A stretch of 64,000 nucleotides of DNA from Pseudobythopirellula maris (GCF_007859945.1 NZ_SJPQ01000001.1:1762489-1826488), one strand, 5' to 3'; counted from the first letter of the stretch, positions 45,198 to 54,507 are shown. The notes: generated from the sequence alone by a model not told the origin. A program made the numbers and translations.

Positions 45198-45288
45198 CCT
45201 GTAGGGATCGCCCTCCGCGGCGCTGCGAGCCCCGGCGGACGGGCGTGTACCCGGCGCCTGGAACGCCGCGGAGGGCGTTCCCTACAGG
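45198..45288. repeat. 25-bp inverted repeat at the end of a convergent gene pair
   Basis: Arms 45198-45222 and 45264-45288 match with one mismatch. The CCTGTAGGGA...CGCCCTCCGCGGCG sequence is of a type recurring in planctomycete intergenic DNA. The right arm overlaps the stop codon of the gene at 45282, and the palindrome lies 7 bp after the gene ending at 45191, so it could end both transcripts. Confidence 0.8.
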
Positions 45289-46640
45289 GACTCTTTTTTG
45301 CTGGCGTGGCGGTTCGCGCCGAGCTTCGTGCGGATCTCGGTCTTGAGCTTCTCGATGACCGAACGCTTGTCGGTGTGGTCGAGGATGTCGGCCACCACCC
45401 GCTTGGCGCCGCCGTCGCCCCAGCTGGCGCCGTTCTCGAAGTAGAACCTCGCCGCCTGGCCCACCAGGTACGACCCGTAGCCCGCCGCGGCGCCCTGCGG
45501 CAACGCGGTGAGCGGCGTCACCGAGCCGAACGACACGGCCTTCAGGAGCGAGACGCCGTAGGTCGTGACCGCCTCGGCCAGGACCACCCAGCCGGCCGCC
45601 TTGAGGATGGCCAGCGCCAGGTTCTTGGCGTTCGTGGTGGTCATTTCAAGGCCGTAAACGTTGGCCAGGGTGGCGACCATCGCCGCGTCGACCGCCACGC
45701 CGCCGGCCACGTCGGCCACGGCGATCGGGTTGAACGCCACGGCTGTCGCCTTGGCGACGGCGAAGGTCCAGATCGTGCGATCGGCGCGCTTCGAGCGCAT
45801 CTGCACCCGCAGGGCCGCGACGCGGTCGCTGCGGTCGGCGGCGAACAGCGAAGCGGCCAGGGCGACGAGCGCCTTGCCGTCGGCGTCGAGCACCTCGAGG
45901 ATCCGCTCGCGCAGGGGCTCGACCTTGGGCGCGGGCCGGCGCCACTCGCTGCGTTCGCCGCCGTCGGCTTGCTCAACGAGGTACTCAACCTCGCGCGGGT
46001 CGGCCGAGACGTATACGTGGTTCTCTTCGGGCACGAGCCGCGTGACGCGCGGGTCAGCCAGTGACTTCTTGAGGCTCGCCAGCTGGTCGGGCGTGTAGAG
46101 GTCGGTCTTGTTGAGCACCAGCAAGATCGGCTTGTGGCAGCCGGCCAGGTCGGCCAGCGCGTTGTGCTCGGTCTCGTTCAGGTCCGAGTCCGTGACAAAC
46201 AAGATGAGGTCGGCCCGCTCGGCCGCCTCGCTGGCCATCGCCGCCCGGGCGGCGCCGTCGACCTCGTTCAGGCCCGGCGTGTCGACGAGCATGACCTCCG
46301 AGTCTTCGAGCCCGGGGAGCCGGTAGCCGGCGCCCCCCCAGTCGAACCGCCAGACATCCTTGGTCCACCCGCCGCGGGCGTTCACCGCGGCCGCCTGCTC
46401 GCCCACCAGGGCGTTGATCAGGGCGCTCTTGCCGGTGCTGATCTCGCCGAACACGACGATCTCGACCCGCGCGTGGCGCAGCTTGTCGGCCATCTCGCGC
46501 AGCTGCCGGAGCTCGTCGACCAGCGCGTCGCGCTCGCCCGGGTCGCCCCCCTCGATCTGCTCGATCGCGCGTTCCACGGCGCGCTGCGCCGACTGCAAGT
46601 CGGCGTCGAGGTCGTCGGTGGGTGATGTGGTGTCGGGCAT
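45282..46640 (-). CDS. GTPase with C-terminal DUF697-like membrane domain
   Basis: A 452-residue GTP-binding protein of the Era/dynamin-like group. G1 is GEISTGKS at 65-72, G3 is DTPG at 120-123 and G4 is NKTD at 177-180; a coiled-coil N-terminus precedes G1. The C-terminal 200 residues are Ala/Val/Gly-rich and hydrophobic (FAVAKATAVAFNPIAVADVA, NPIA-type pattern) and resemble DUF697 membrane segments. Such proteins associate with the inner membrane. The neighbouring gene at 46760 is a longer paralog on the same strand 119 bp upstream, and the two probably interact or form alternative assemblies. The starting Met is well placed (MPDTTSPTDD). Confidence 0.87.
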   Translation of the reverse strand: MPDTTSPTDDLDADLQSAQRAVERAIEQIEGGDPGERDALVDELRQLREMADKLRHARVEIVVFGEISTGKSALINALVGEQAAAVNARGGWTKDVWRFDWGGAGYRLPGLEDSEVMLVDTPGLNEVDGAARAAMASEAAERADLILFVTDSDLNETEHNALADLAGCHKPILLVLNKTDLYTPDQLASLKKSLADPRVTRLVPEENHVYVSADPREVEYLVEQADGGERSEWRRPAPKVEPLRERILEVLDADGKALVALAASLFAADRSDRVAALRVQMRSKRADRTIWTFAVAKATAVAFNPIAVADVAGGVAVDAAMVATLANVYGLEMTTTNAKNLALAILKAAGWVVLAEAVTTYGVSLLKAVSFGSVTPLTALPQGAAAGYGSYLVGQAARFYFENGASWGDGGAKRVVADILDHTDKRSVIEKLKTEIRTKLGANRHASKKESL

Positions 46641-46690
46641 GAAGTCGGTATTAGTGAAGTAGGCGTCTGTGAGTGGTTTCTGAAATGACT

Positions 46691-46763
46691 ATGACGAAGC
46701 CCGAATGACGAAACTATCGGCTTCTCCCAGCACTTTCGTCATTCGTCATTCGGATTTCGTCAT
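46691..46763. repeat. 22-bp inverted repeat between the GTPase genes
   Basis: Arms 46692-46713 and 46742-46763 match with two mismatches, with repeated ATGACGAA/TTCGTCAT units. The right arm overlaps the stop codon of the gene at 46760. The same ATGAC-type unit design appears at 7484-7561. Confidence 0.8.
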
Positions 46764-48316
46764 TCACCTTCTACGACTTTCTGTCGCCCCAGCCGCACGA
46801 GCTTCCTCAGCTCTTCGGGCTTGGTGACGGCGGCCCACTCGTTGCGGGCCAGTTCGGCCAAGCCGCCCGCGGGGGGCTGCATGTCGTTGCGATAGTATTG
46901 CTTGAAAATCCGGCCGATCCAGCGGGTGACGAGCGCCTGCACTAAACCTTGCAGCAATCCACCAGCCACCGTGCCGGCGCCCGGAACGGTCTTGAGAAGC
47001 GATCCGACGCCCGCCGCCAGGGCGGGCGCGGCGGCCGACGCGCCGAGCATCGCGATCAGGTTCTTGCCCAGCTGGGCGAGCATCTCGGTGACGGTGTTCG
47101 TGTCGACCTTCTGCTTGTAAACGCCCGCCAGGTCGAGCACCATTTTGACCGTCACCGCGCTGCCGCCGGCCAGGTCCAACAGCGGGATCGGGTTGACGGC
47201 CGACACGCCGGCGGCGACCCACATGTGGCGGTCGATCACCCGGTCGGCCTCTTTGTCGAGCACGGCGAGCACGCGCTCGCGGGCCTCGTCCACCAAGCCG
47301 CGCGAACGCATCAGCAGGTTGGCCAGCAGCAGGTCGCCCCCCTCGCGGGCGACGATCGCGGCGATCCGCTCGGCGAGCGGCGAGATGTCGGGCGGCGCCT
47401 CGACCTCGTCGTGGGTCTCGACCCCGTCGGGCGAGACGCGCACCACGGGCCGCATCGTCGGCCGCGATCGCACGGCCACGAGGTCGGTCGCCGCGACGAG
47501 CCCCTCACACTGCTCGGCGATTTGACCGAGCAGCTCCTCGCGCTGCCGCGAGTCGTACCAGTCCTCCTTGTTCAGGCAGAGCACGATCCGTTTCTCCATC
47601 GTGGCGAGCCGCTCCAGCAGGTCGTGCTCGTACGACTTCATCGGCCCGTCGACGACGAACAGCACGAGGTCGGCGTCCTTGGCGGAGAGCGCAGCGGCGG
47701 CCGCGCGCCCCTCGCCCTGCACCTCGGCCAGGCCCGGCGTGTCGATGAGCGTCACGCTGTCGTCGTCGGGCCAAGGGACGCGGCTCTCGGTCGTCGTGGT
47801 GCCGCCGACCACGTCGCTGCGGAACGCCTCGCGGCCCGCCAGCGCGTTGAGCAGCGACGACTTGCCGCTGGAGATCGTGCCAAACGCCACGACCTCGAGC
47901 GAGCGCGTCTCGCGTTTCTCTTCGAGCTCGCGGATCGAGCGTTCGATCTCGGAACGCAACATCGGGTTGACGGCGCCCTCGGCGGCGTACTCGCGCCCGG
48001 CCGACAGGTTGTCGCCCAGCTCGGCGGCGCGTTGGTTGCGCGAGAGTTGGCTCGGGTCGCGCGAGCGACGGTCGTCGGCGACACGGCGACTGCGGGTGTT
48101 GCGCCATAAACGCCAAGCGCCCCACACCACGAGGCCCGTGAGCAGCAGAGCGCCCGCCGTCACCACGCCCAGGTACAACCAGCTCACCGTGGGGCTGATC
48201 TCCATGGCGGCGTTGTACTGCGCGATGACCTTCGGAGGCACGGTGACGAGCGCATAGCCGATCGCCACGAGAGCGACGATGGTCAGCAGTCCGGTGGTCT
48301 TGGGTCGGCGAAGCAT
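46760..48316 (-). CDS. GTPase with N-terminal membrane anchor and DUF697-like domain
   Basis: A 518-residue paralog of the GTPase at 45282. Two N-terminal helices (about 9-26 and 46-69) anchor it. A charged linker follows, then G1 GTISSGKS at 146-153, the switch Thr at about 174 (GGTTTTES), G3 DTPG at 192-195 and G4 NKED at 249-252. The C-terminus (about 355-500) has NPIPLLDLAGGSAVTVKMVLDLAG, hydrophobic helices and a soluble end. This is the layout of dynamin-related or YcjF-like GTPases that bind membranes. It is upstream of the shorter GTPase and likely in one operon. Function unknown; membrane remodelling or protection is a reasonable hypothesis. Confidence 0.87.
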   Translation of the reverse strand: MLRRPKTTGLLTIVALVAIGYALVTVPPKVIAQYNAAMEISPTVSWLYLGVVTAGALLLTGLVVWGAWRLWRNTRSRRVADDRRSRDPSQLSRNQRAAELGDNLSAGREYAAEGAVNPMLRSEIERSIRELEEKRETRSLEVVAFGTISSGKSSLLNALAGREAFRSDVVGGTTTTESRVPWPDDDSVTLIDTPGLAEVQGEGRAAAAALSAKDADLVLFVVDGPMKSYEHDLLERLATMEKRIVLCLNKEDWYDSRQREELLGQIAEQCEGLVAATDLVAVRSRPTMRPVVRVSPDGVETHDEVEAPPDISPLAERIAAIVAREGGDLLLANLLMRSRGLVDEARERVLAVLDKEADRVIDRHMWVAAGVSAVNPIPLLDLAGGSAVTVKMVLDLAGVYKQKVDTNTVTEMLAQLGKNLIAMLGASAAAPALAAGVGSLLKTVPGAGTVAGGLLQGLVQALVTRWIGRIFKQYYRNDMQPPAGGLAELARNEWAAVTKPEELRKLVRLGRQKVVEGE

Positions 48317-48366
48317 ACTGCGGTTAGCTCTTAGCGGTTAATCGTTAGCCACCGTGCCGCCCATCT

Positions 48367-48523
48367 TAGAGCGGTTTGCTCATTGGTGTAGACGCTCGGC
48401 TCGCGATCGGCGTCATGGCTTCGTCAGCCTGCATCGACAATGCACCGCATTGCCTGCTTCGGCTTCCTCGCCACGCCGCCAATCGCTTCCCCGCTCGTCC
48501 ACACCAATTCGAATACCGCTCTA
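48367..48523. mobile_element. 157-bp MITE-like element, copy 2
   Basis: Second copy of the element at 13936-14092, in reverse orientation, with 5 differences in 157 by hand count. Terminal inverted repeats TAGAGCGGT...ATTGGTGTAGACG and CGTCCACACCAATTCGAATACCGCTCTA are imperfect. TA borders both ends of the shortened unit. The 48317-48704 gap otherwise has no gene. Confidence 0.8.
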
Positions 48524-48704
48524 GCCGCTGGCGGGGTTCTTCGTACGGGCTTGAAATCTGACCGGATCAACAAGACTGGCGGGATGGCTGGGAGCAAATG
48601 ATCCTGTCGATCTAGTCTAACGTTTTTTCCTTGGCGTCCTTGGCGACTTGGCGGTTGCCCCGTTCGTCGTTCGCCAGCCAAGCATGAATCTTGCCGCGCA
48701 TCTC

Positions 48705-50999
48705 CTACACCAGCCCCCAGCGTTTGCGCAGCCACCATTCGGTTGTCAGCAACCCCACGAACAGCAGCAGGAACGGCCAGGTGTCCCAGTAGGTGACGCG
48801 CGCGATGACCTCCTGCTTGCGCATCGGCTCCTCCTCGGCCAGCTCGGCCAACAACGCGGGCAATTCCTCAGGCGCGAGCGCCCGGCCCCCCGCCTCGCGG
48901 GTGGCGTCGGCCAGTTGGGCCATGATTTGCGGCTCGGCCGAGGGGCGGTCGAGCTCCAGATCGTGGTCGGGCGCCAAGAACCGCGCCCGTGCGGAGCCGA
49001 GCGTCTCGCCGTCGGCCGTGGCGGTGAGCTCGACCGTGTAGTCACCGGCCGCGGTGATGTTGCGGAACACGGCCGTGGAGCGCGCCGCCCCGCCCGGCGC
49101 CGGGGCGACGTGCTTCAAGCCGTTCGGGTCGGTCACCACCACGCGGTACTCGACGCCGGCCAGGTCGAGGGCGCCGCTCTCAAGCCGTGGGTCGTTCACG
49201 CCGACGGTCATCTCGAGCGAGGCGCCGCGCTGCGCCCGCCGCGAGGCGAGCTCGACGTAAACCGGGTTGCGGCGGGTGTCGTCCCGCTTGGCGAGCCACA
49301 GCACCGCCTGGCGCCAGAAACGGCGGTGCTCCTCGGCGCGCCCCTCCATGCGCCACCGCCAAGTCATGTCGATCGCCAGCGCCATCGTCCGCCCCAGCCC
49401 CGCCTGGCCGACCACGAGCAGCGGCTGCGGAGCGCCGGGCGGCGCCGTTGCGGCGATCACCTGAGCGCTGCGTTTCACGTTGTCGACGCCGAGCCGGTTG
49501 GCGCCGGACAACGGCGGCATGCCGCGCCACGCCGACGCCACTCCCTGCGACGGATCGATCTGCAAGATCGGGTGCCTCACGCCCAGCGGCTCGGTCGGCG
49601 TCATCCACACCGGCCCCGGCAGGTGGACGTCTTCGCGCAGCGGCTGGCCGAAGCCTTGCCGCTCGGCCCGGCCGATCATCACCGGCAGCACCTCGGCGAC
49701 CGGCGTCCCGCGGTAGCCGCCCGGCCCGAAGCTGTGCTTGCCGCCGAGCATCGCCAGCCCCGCGCCGCCCCGCACGGCGTTGGCGATCGACTCCCAGGTG
49801 CGTGTGTTCAGCGCTTCGGCGTCGAGGTTGTCGAGCAGCACCACGTCGAACTCCCCAGGCCGCAGGCTCTCGGCCAGGTCGCGTCGCGGCTGGCGGTAGT
49901 CGAACACGGTGCGGGAGAGCGCGATGTCGGGCGAGGCGGAGAGCGCCGCGCGGACGAACCGCTGCTCGACGCCCGGGGCGCCGGCCACGCGCTGCGCGCC
50001 GACCAACTGCCGCACCCGCACGCCGCCGTCGCGGACCGTGACGAAGGTGCTCGCCTCGTTGTTTCCGGTAACGGTCTCGCCCTCCTGCGACTCGGCCCGC
50101 AGGGTGACCTTCCACTCGCCCGGCTCGGTGGGGGCGTGGCGGAGCACGACGGGCAGCGCCACCCCGCCGCCGTCGGCGGTGAGGCTCACCGCGTCGACCG
50201 CCGCCATCTCGCCCTCGGCGTTCTCCCACAAGAGCTGCACCCGGACCGGTCGGTTGGGGTAGCCCTCGATGCGCACCAGCCCCCCCACGTCGAGCGGCGC
50301 CTTGGCGTAGGCGGTCGAGCTGACCGAGAGGTCATCGACCGCCACGTCGGCCCGCTCGCCGGTGGCGCGGGCGCCGAACGTCAGCGCGTACAGCGGGGCC
50401 GCTTCGGCCGCCAAGCGGCGGGCGGCGTCGCTGGGGGGCGCGTCGCGCGGCGGCGTGGCCCGCTGGGCCCCGTCGCTCAGCACGACCACGCCCAACAGAC
50501 GCTGCGCCCCCTCGCGCTCGACCAACTCGCTGAGCGACGCGCCGAGCGTCGTCTCCTCGCCGTCCGGCGTGCTCGGCAGCGCGATGCGGCCACCCGATAT
50601 CGGCAGCGGGGCGAGCGACTTGTCGAAGCGGTAAGCCCTGAGGTCGTGTTTCTCCGCGATCGCGGCGAGCGAGCGCTCGCTCGCCGCAAGCGAGTCGGCG
50701 ACGTTGCGCCAACGCGACGCGCCGGCCAGGCCGTCTTCCACGGTCATGCTGCGCGACGAGTCGAGGAGCATCAGCAGCAACGAGCGGACCTCTTCGCTCT
50801 TGGTGTAGACGAGCGTCGGCCTCGCCATCGCGACGAGCAGCAGCAGCGTGGTCGCCACCCGCAGCGCGCCGAGCGTGGCCTTGCGACGCGGCGTGAGCCC
50901 TCCGCCCCGCGGCCCCAACACCCACGGCGCAACGAGCAAGAGACTCGTGACCAAAGTCACGGTCCAGTCGCCGCCGAGGGGATGGAAAACCCACTGCAT
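48705..50999 (-). CDS. VWA-containing membrane protein with glutamine amidotransferase-like domain
   Basis: A 764-residue protein, last gene of the MoxR operon. Two N-terminal helices (about 12-32 and 44-61), then a VWA-like core: LLLMLLDSSRSMTV gives D-x-S-x-S (MIDAS) and LLGVVVLSDGAQRA the Asp-containing loop. A CARDB-like beta region follows (YAKAPLDVGGLVRIEGYPN). Then comes a class I glutamine amidotransferase-like segment (FDVVLLDNLDAEAL, GGAGLAMLGGKHSFGPGGY) without a visible catalytic Cys, and a final helix near 740. This is the standard planctomycete architecture of the last gene of the cluster. It probably acts at the membrane together with the BatA protein. The GATase-like call is from sequence pattern only. 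Confidence 0.82.
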   Translation of the reverse strand: MQWVFHPLGGDWTVTLVTSLLLVAPWVLGPRGGGLTPRRKATLGALRVATTLLLLVAMARPTLVYTKSEEVRSLLLMLLDSSRSMTVEDGLAGASRWRNVADSLAASERSLAAIAEKHDLRAYRFDKSLAPLPISGGRIALPSTPDGEETTLGASLSELVEREGAQRLLGVVVLSDGAQRATPPRDAPPSDAARRLAAEAAPLYALTFGARATGERADVAVDDLSVSSTAYAKAPLDVGGLVRIEGYPNRPVRVQLLWENAEGEMAAVDAVSLTADGGGVALPVVLRHAPTEPGEWKVTLRAESQEGETVTGNNEASTFVTVRDGGVRVRQLVGAQRVAGAPGVEQRFVRAALSASPDIALSRTVFDYRQPRRDLAESLRPGEFDVVLLDNLDAEALNTRTWESIANAVRGGAGLAMLGGKHSFGPGGYRGTPVAEVLPVMIGRAERQGFGQPLREDVHLPGPVWMTPTEPLGVRHPILQIDPSQGVASAWRGMPPLSGANRLGVDNVKRSAQVIAATAPPGAPQPLLVVGQAGLGRTMALAIDMTWRWRMEGRAEEHRRFWRQAVLWLAKRDDTRRNPVYVELASRRAQRGASLEMTVGVNDPRLESGALDLAGVEYRVVVTDPNGLKHVAPAPGGAARSTAVFRNITAAGDYTVELTATADGETLGSARARFLAPDHDLELDRPSAEPQIMAQLADATREAGGRALAPEELPALLAELAEEEPMRKQEVIARVTYWDTWPFLLLFVGLLTTEWWLRKRWGLV

Positions 51000-51053
51000 G
51001 GAGGGAAGGGGTTAGGGGCTAGGGGCTAGAAACGGCTCGCCACTGTTGATGGG

Positions 51054-53228
51054 TCATTGGGATTGGGTGGTTGGGGCCTCGACATAGAATCGGTTCGACA
51101 GCAGTTGCTCGGCGGCGAACGCGGCGGCCACCAGGGCGATGAGCCAAGGGTAGAGTTCTCGGCCCGGTTGGCCGAGGTCGATGCTGCGCGTCAGGTCGTC
51201 GCGGTTGCGGACGAGCCGCACCCGGTCGGCGCCACCCAGCTGCTCGGCGATTTGCTCGAACGGCGCCCGGTCGAGTTCGCCAAATGCCGGGTCGAGGTTC
51301 ACCGAGAACGCCGCCTCGTAGCGGTTGCTCGTCCCGCCGGCCGTCACGCGGTAAGGCCCCGGCTCGTCGGTCGCCGACACGCTCAGCTCGGCGGCCCCCG
51401 GGGGAACGGGCAGCCGCAGGGCGCCTTCGTCGGGGGTCATCAGCACCACGCCTTCGAGCGTCTCGCCCACCGGCAGCGGCGCCACGGCCGTCTCGCCCGC
51501 TCGGTAGTTGAGCGGCGCGGACGTTTGGTCGCACAGCGTGTCGGCCACGCCGTTCGCCAGCAGCAGAAACGGCCACGGGTCTTCGCCGGTCGGCAGCAGG
51601 TTCCACGGCTCGGGCCGGCTGAGCGGGTCGGACCACGGCGTGGTGGAGAGCAGCACCCGGCCGCGACCCAGCGGGCGGTCGACGAGCGCGGCGTCGCCGT
51701 TGGCGTAGCGAGCGGCGGTCACGGCGTCGTCGCGGGCGTTCTCCAACTCCCAGTAGGTCAGCACCGGGAAGGCGGCCCACGGCACGTCCTCGGCGAACTC
51801 CGAGAGTTCCGCCAGCACCGGGTGGCCGTAATCGGTCGGCAGCAGGTAGGTCTCTTCACGCGACCGCCACTTCAGCGCGGCGGGCAGCAGCACCTGGGCG
51901 TCGGGCGAGTTCATCGCGTCGAGCACGGCGTTGCGGCCGAGCATGACGCCGACGCCCCCGCCGCGCGTCGCGAAGTCGACCAGCGAGCGCCAGGCCTCGA
52001 TCGCCAGCGGCGGCGGGTCGAGCAGCATCACCGCCTGATACTGGTCCAGGTCGGTCGAGGCGAGCTCGCGCGGCGGACGCACCTCGCAGCGGTACCGCGA
52101 CGCGAAACCGGCGCCGAGCGTGGCGGGCGCGATCGCCTCGCGCACGAACGCCGCGTCGCCCTCGGGCGCGGCGACCAGCAGCACGCTCTTGGGCGCCCCC
52201 ACCTCGACGGTGAAGTGGCGGCGGTCGTCGCTCGCCAGGGGGTCGCTGCCGGTGATTTGCACAAAGCCTTGGTGCAGGCCCCGCGCGAGGCCGGTGAGCG
52301 CGAACGTGAGCTCGCCACTCGCCGGCAGCGGACGCTCGTCACGTTTAACGAACTCCTCGCCGCTGCGCAGCCAGAGCTGCGCCACGCCGGTCGACGGCGT
52401 GTCGCCTAAGCGGCGGACCTCCGCGCGCAGCTCGAGCGGGTCGCCCTCCACCAGACGGCTGCGGCTCAGCCGCAAGGCGCCGAGCCCCACGTTCACCGGC
52501 TCTTCGACGCCGACGTCGATCAGGTAGAGCGTCGCCCCCGGGCGGCTCTCCAGCTGGTCGGCCACGGCCGAGCGGGTCGCCTCGTTCCAGGCGCCGCTCG
52601 AGAAGTCGGTGAACAGGTAGATGTCTTGCCGCCGCTCGGGCGGCCGCTCGCCACCGGCCGACGCCTCGCCATTGATCCGCTCCAAGGCCTCGGCCACGGC
52701 CGCCTCGAGCGGCCTGGGGTGGCTGTCGACGCGGAGCCGCTCGACGCGCAGCCGGGCGGCGTCGCGGTCGGCCGCCTTGCTGCGGAAACCGGCCGAGCGG
52801 TCGACCACCTCGAAGGTGCTGTCGGCGGGCGTCTGCTCCAAGAGCCACAGCGCGGTCTCCTTCGCCGCGGCGAGCCTCGTTTGGTTGCGGTCGGTGTATT
52901 GGCTGTTCGGCGCGTTGTCGAACACCAAGGCGGCCGAGAGCGCGGCGTCGATCGCCCCGCGGCCCCCCGCCCCGCCCCACAAGCCCGAGCCGCTCAGCAC
53001 CGGCCGCGCGAGCGCGAAGGCCAGCAGCGCGATCGCCAAGCACCGCAGCACCAGCAGCAGCCAATGCCGCAGCTGCATGCGCGTCTGGTTCGCGCTCTGC
53101 CGGCTCTTGACGAACCGGAGCGCCGGAAACTTCAGCCGCTGCGGTTCGCGGCGCATCACCAGGTGCAAGACGATCGGCGCTGCGATGAGCAGGGCGCCGG
53201 CTAGCAGGGCTGGGGTGAGGAAAGACAT
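51054..53228 (-). CDS. BatA (aerotolerance regulator)-like membrane protein
   Basis: A 724-residue protein. The ATG at 53228 gives MSFLTPALLAGALLIAAPIV, then LHLVMRREPQRLKFPALRFV: the N-terminal double-transmembrane BatA signature with its second helix at about 58-78. A VWA-like segment follows (AALVFDNAPNSQYTDRN), in which the usual D-x-S-x-S is changed to D-N-A-P-N, so metal binding is doubtful. A beta-rich region and a GATase-like segment come after (MLLDPPPLAIEAWRSL, RGGGVGVMLG), and a C-terminal helix near 695-715. The upstream ATG at 53381 adds residues that overlap the DUF58 gene and was rejected. Second-to-last gene of the moxR-DUF58-batA-VWA operon. Confidence 0.86.
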   Translation of the reverse strand: MSFLTPALLAGALLIAAPIVLHLVMRREPQRLKFPALRFVKSRQSANQTRMQLRHWLLLVLRCLAIALLAFALARPVLSGSGLWGGAGGRGAIDAALSAALVFDNAPNSQYTDRNQTRLAAAKETALWLLEQTPADSTFEVVDRSAGFRSKAADRDAARLRVERLRVDSHPRPLEAAVAEALERINGEASAGGERPPERRQDIYLFTDFSSGAWNEATRSAVADQLESRPGATLYLIDVGVEEPVNVGLGALRLSRSRLVEGDPLELRAEVRRLGDTPSTGVAQLWLRSGEEFVKRDERPLPASGELTFALTGLARGLHQGFVQITGSDPLASDDRRHFTVEVGAPKSVLLVAAPEGDAAFVREAIAPATLGAGFASRYRCEVRPPRELASTDLDQYQAVMLLDPPPLAIEAWRSLVDFATRGGGVGVMLGRNAVLDAMNSPDAQVLLPAALKWRSREETYLLPTDYGHPVLAELSEFAEDVPWAAFPVLTYWELENARDDAVTAARYANGDAALVDRPLGRGRVLLSTTPWSDPLSRPEPWNLLPTGEDPWPFLLLANGVADTLCDQTSAPLNYRAGETAVAPLPVGETLEGVVLMTPDEGALRLPVPPGAAELSVSATDEPGPYRVTAGGTSNRYEAAFSVNLDPAFGELDRAPFEQIAEQLGGADRVRLVRNRDDLTRSIDLGQPGRELYPWLIALVAAAFAAEQLLSNRFYVEAPTTQSQ

Positions 53229-53281
53229 GTGGGCAGCGGAGGTGTTGTTGTGTAATTCCCTCCCCCTGGTGGGGAGGGGAA

Positions 53282-54187
53282 CTACGCTCGATGCTTCCTG
53301 GTCACCAGGTACTCCGTCAGCGCCCGATCGAACGGCATGCTCGTGTCGAGCGGCACGTAGTCGATGCCGCTCTGGAAACACTCTTGGCGGTAGGTCTCAC
53401 GGAACGACTCGACCTCGGCGAGGTAGTCGGTGCGGAAGCCGTCGGCGTCGATCTCGAGCTTTTCTTTCGACTCGGGGTCTTCGAGCTCCACCAAGCCGGT
53501 GAAGGGGAACGCCACCTCGGCTTCATCGAGCACGTGGAACAAGATCACGTCGTGACCGCCATGCCGCAGGCGGCGGAGCGCGGGGATCACGCCCCCCTCG
53601 CCTTCCGCATCGGCGAGCAAGTCGCTGAAGACCATCACCAGGCTCGAATGCTTGAGCATCGCGGCGAGCTGGATCAGGCTCGCGCCGATGTCGGTCTTGC
53701 CCTCGGGCTTGAGGTTGGCCAAGAGCGACAAGATCGTGCCGATCTGGGTCCGCTTGCTCTTGGGCGGCAGCGACTGCCGGATCCGCTCGCCGAACGTCAC
53801 GAGCCCCACCGGGTCTTGCTGGCCGATCATCAGGTAGGTGAGCGCGGCGGCCAAGCAGATCGAGTAGTCGAACTTGGTGAGCTCCTGCCGGTACGTGTAG
53901 GCCATCGACTCGCTGAGGTCCATCGCCAGGTAGCCGGTGATGTTGGTCTCGGCCTCAAACTTCTTGACGTAGTAGCGGTCGGTCTTGGCGTAGGCGAGCC
54001 AATCGATGTCCTTCGGGTCGTCGCCGTGCGTGTACTTGCGGTGCTCGGAGAACTCGACCGAGAACCCGTGGAACGGGCTGGCGTGCAGCCCCTGCATGAA
54101 CCCTTTGACGATGAACTGAGCGCGCAGGTCGAGCCGCTTGATCTGCTGGATCACTTCCGGCTTGAGATAGGACTCGGCGGCGGGCAC
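53282..54187 (-). CDS. DUF58 domain protein
   Basis: A 301-residue cytoplasmic protein with the DUF58 signature EHRKYTHGDDPKDIDWLAYA and the following RYYVKKFEAETN. The region after it has VWA-like spacing (AMDLSESMAY, Asp-x-Ser-x-Ser, and VMVFSDLLAD) so a metal-binding site is possible. DUF58 proteins lie next to MoxR ATPases in all phyla and are thought to be its substrate or partner. It is 319 bp after moxR and 53 bp before batA on the minus strand. Normal length for the short form. Confidence 0.93.
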   Translation of the reverse strand: MPAAESYLKPEVIQQIKRLDLRAQFIVKGFMQGLHASPFHGFSVEFSEHRKYTHGDDPKDIDWLAYAKTDRYYVKKFEAETNITGYLAMDLSESMAYTYRQELTKFDYSICLAAALTYLMIGQQDPVGLVTFGERIRQSLPPKSKRTQIGTILSLLANLKPEGKTDIGASLIQLAAMLKHSSLVMVFSDLLADAEGEGGVIPALRRLRHGGHDVILFHVLDEAEVAFPFTGLVELEDPESKEKLEIDADGFRTDYLAEVESFRETYRQECFQSGIDYVPLDTSMPFDRALTEYLVTRKHRA

Positions 54188-54246
54188 AGGCGGGAGGGGC
54201 TAGGGGCTAGGGAGTAGCCGAGGACCTACGGTCGTCGGAGGGATTC

Positions 54247-54506
54247 ACCACAGAGGCACAGAGGGCACGGAGACGGACGAAGATTGGGACGCGGATGCAC
54301 GCGGATTGGGCGGATCGACGAGGATGATAGAAGACTACAACTACTTAACGGGAGCTAATCTGACGGGTGGAAATCGGTTGTACCCAATCGAAGGACATTG
54401 GAATTCAGTGATCTGATGAAATCGATCTCCCGTAATCCGCGTTTATCCGCTCGATCTGCGTCCATCCGCGTCCCATTTTTTTCTGTCCGTCTCTGTGCCT
54501 CTGTGG

Positions 54507-54507
<1 letters not shown>
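54247..54507. repeat. Large imperfect inverted repeat between moxR and the DUF58 gene
   Basis: ACCACAGAGGCACAGAG (54247-54263) pairs perfectly with CTCTGTGCCTCTGTGGT (54491-54507); further matches inside link GGAGACGGAC with GTCCGTCTC-type sequence, and ATCCGCG/CGCGGAT units recur on both sides (54280-54330 and 54430-54475). The right arm reaches the moxR stop codon. The CCACAGAGGCACAGAG unit resembles a planctomycete dispersed repeat. The pairs are long enough for a stable RNA fold between the two genes. Confidence 0.75.

Noticed and set aside
48648-51029. 793-codon plus-strand frame opposite the VWA/GATase gene
   Set aside because: Low-complexity His/Arg/Gly-rich translation with no domain. 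The opposite strand carries the clear VWA protein.
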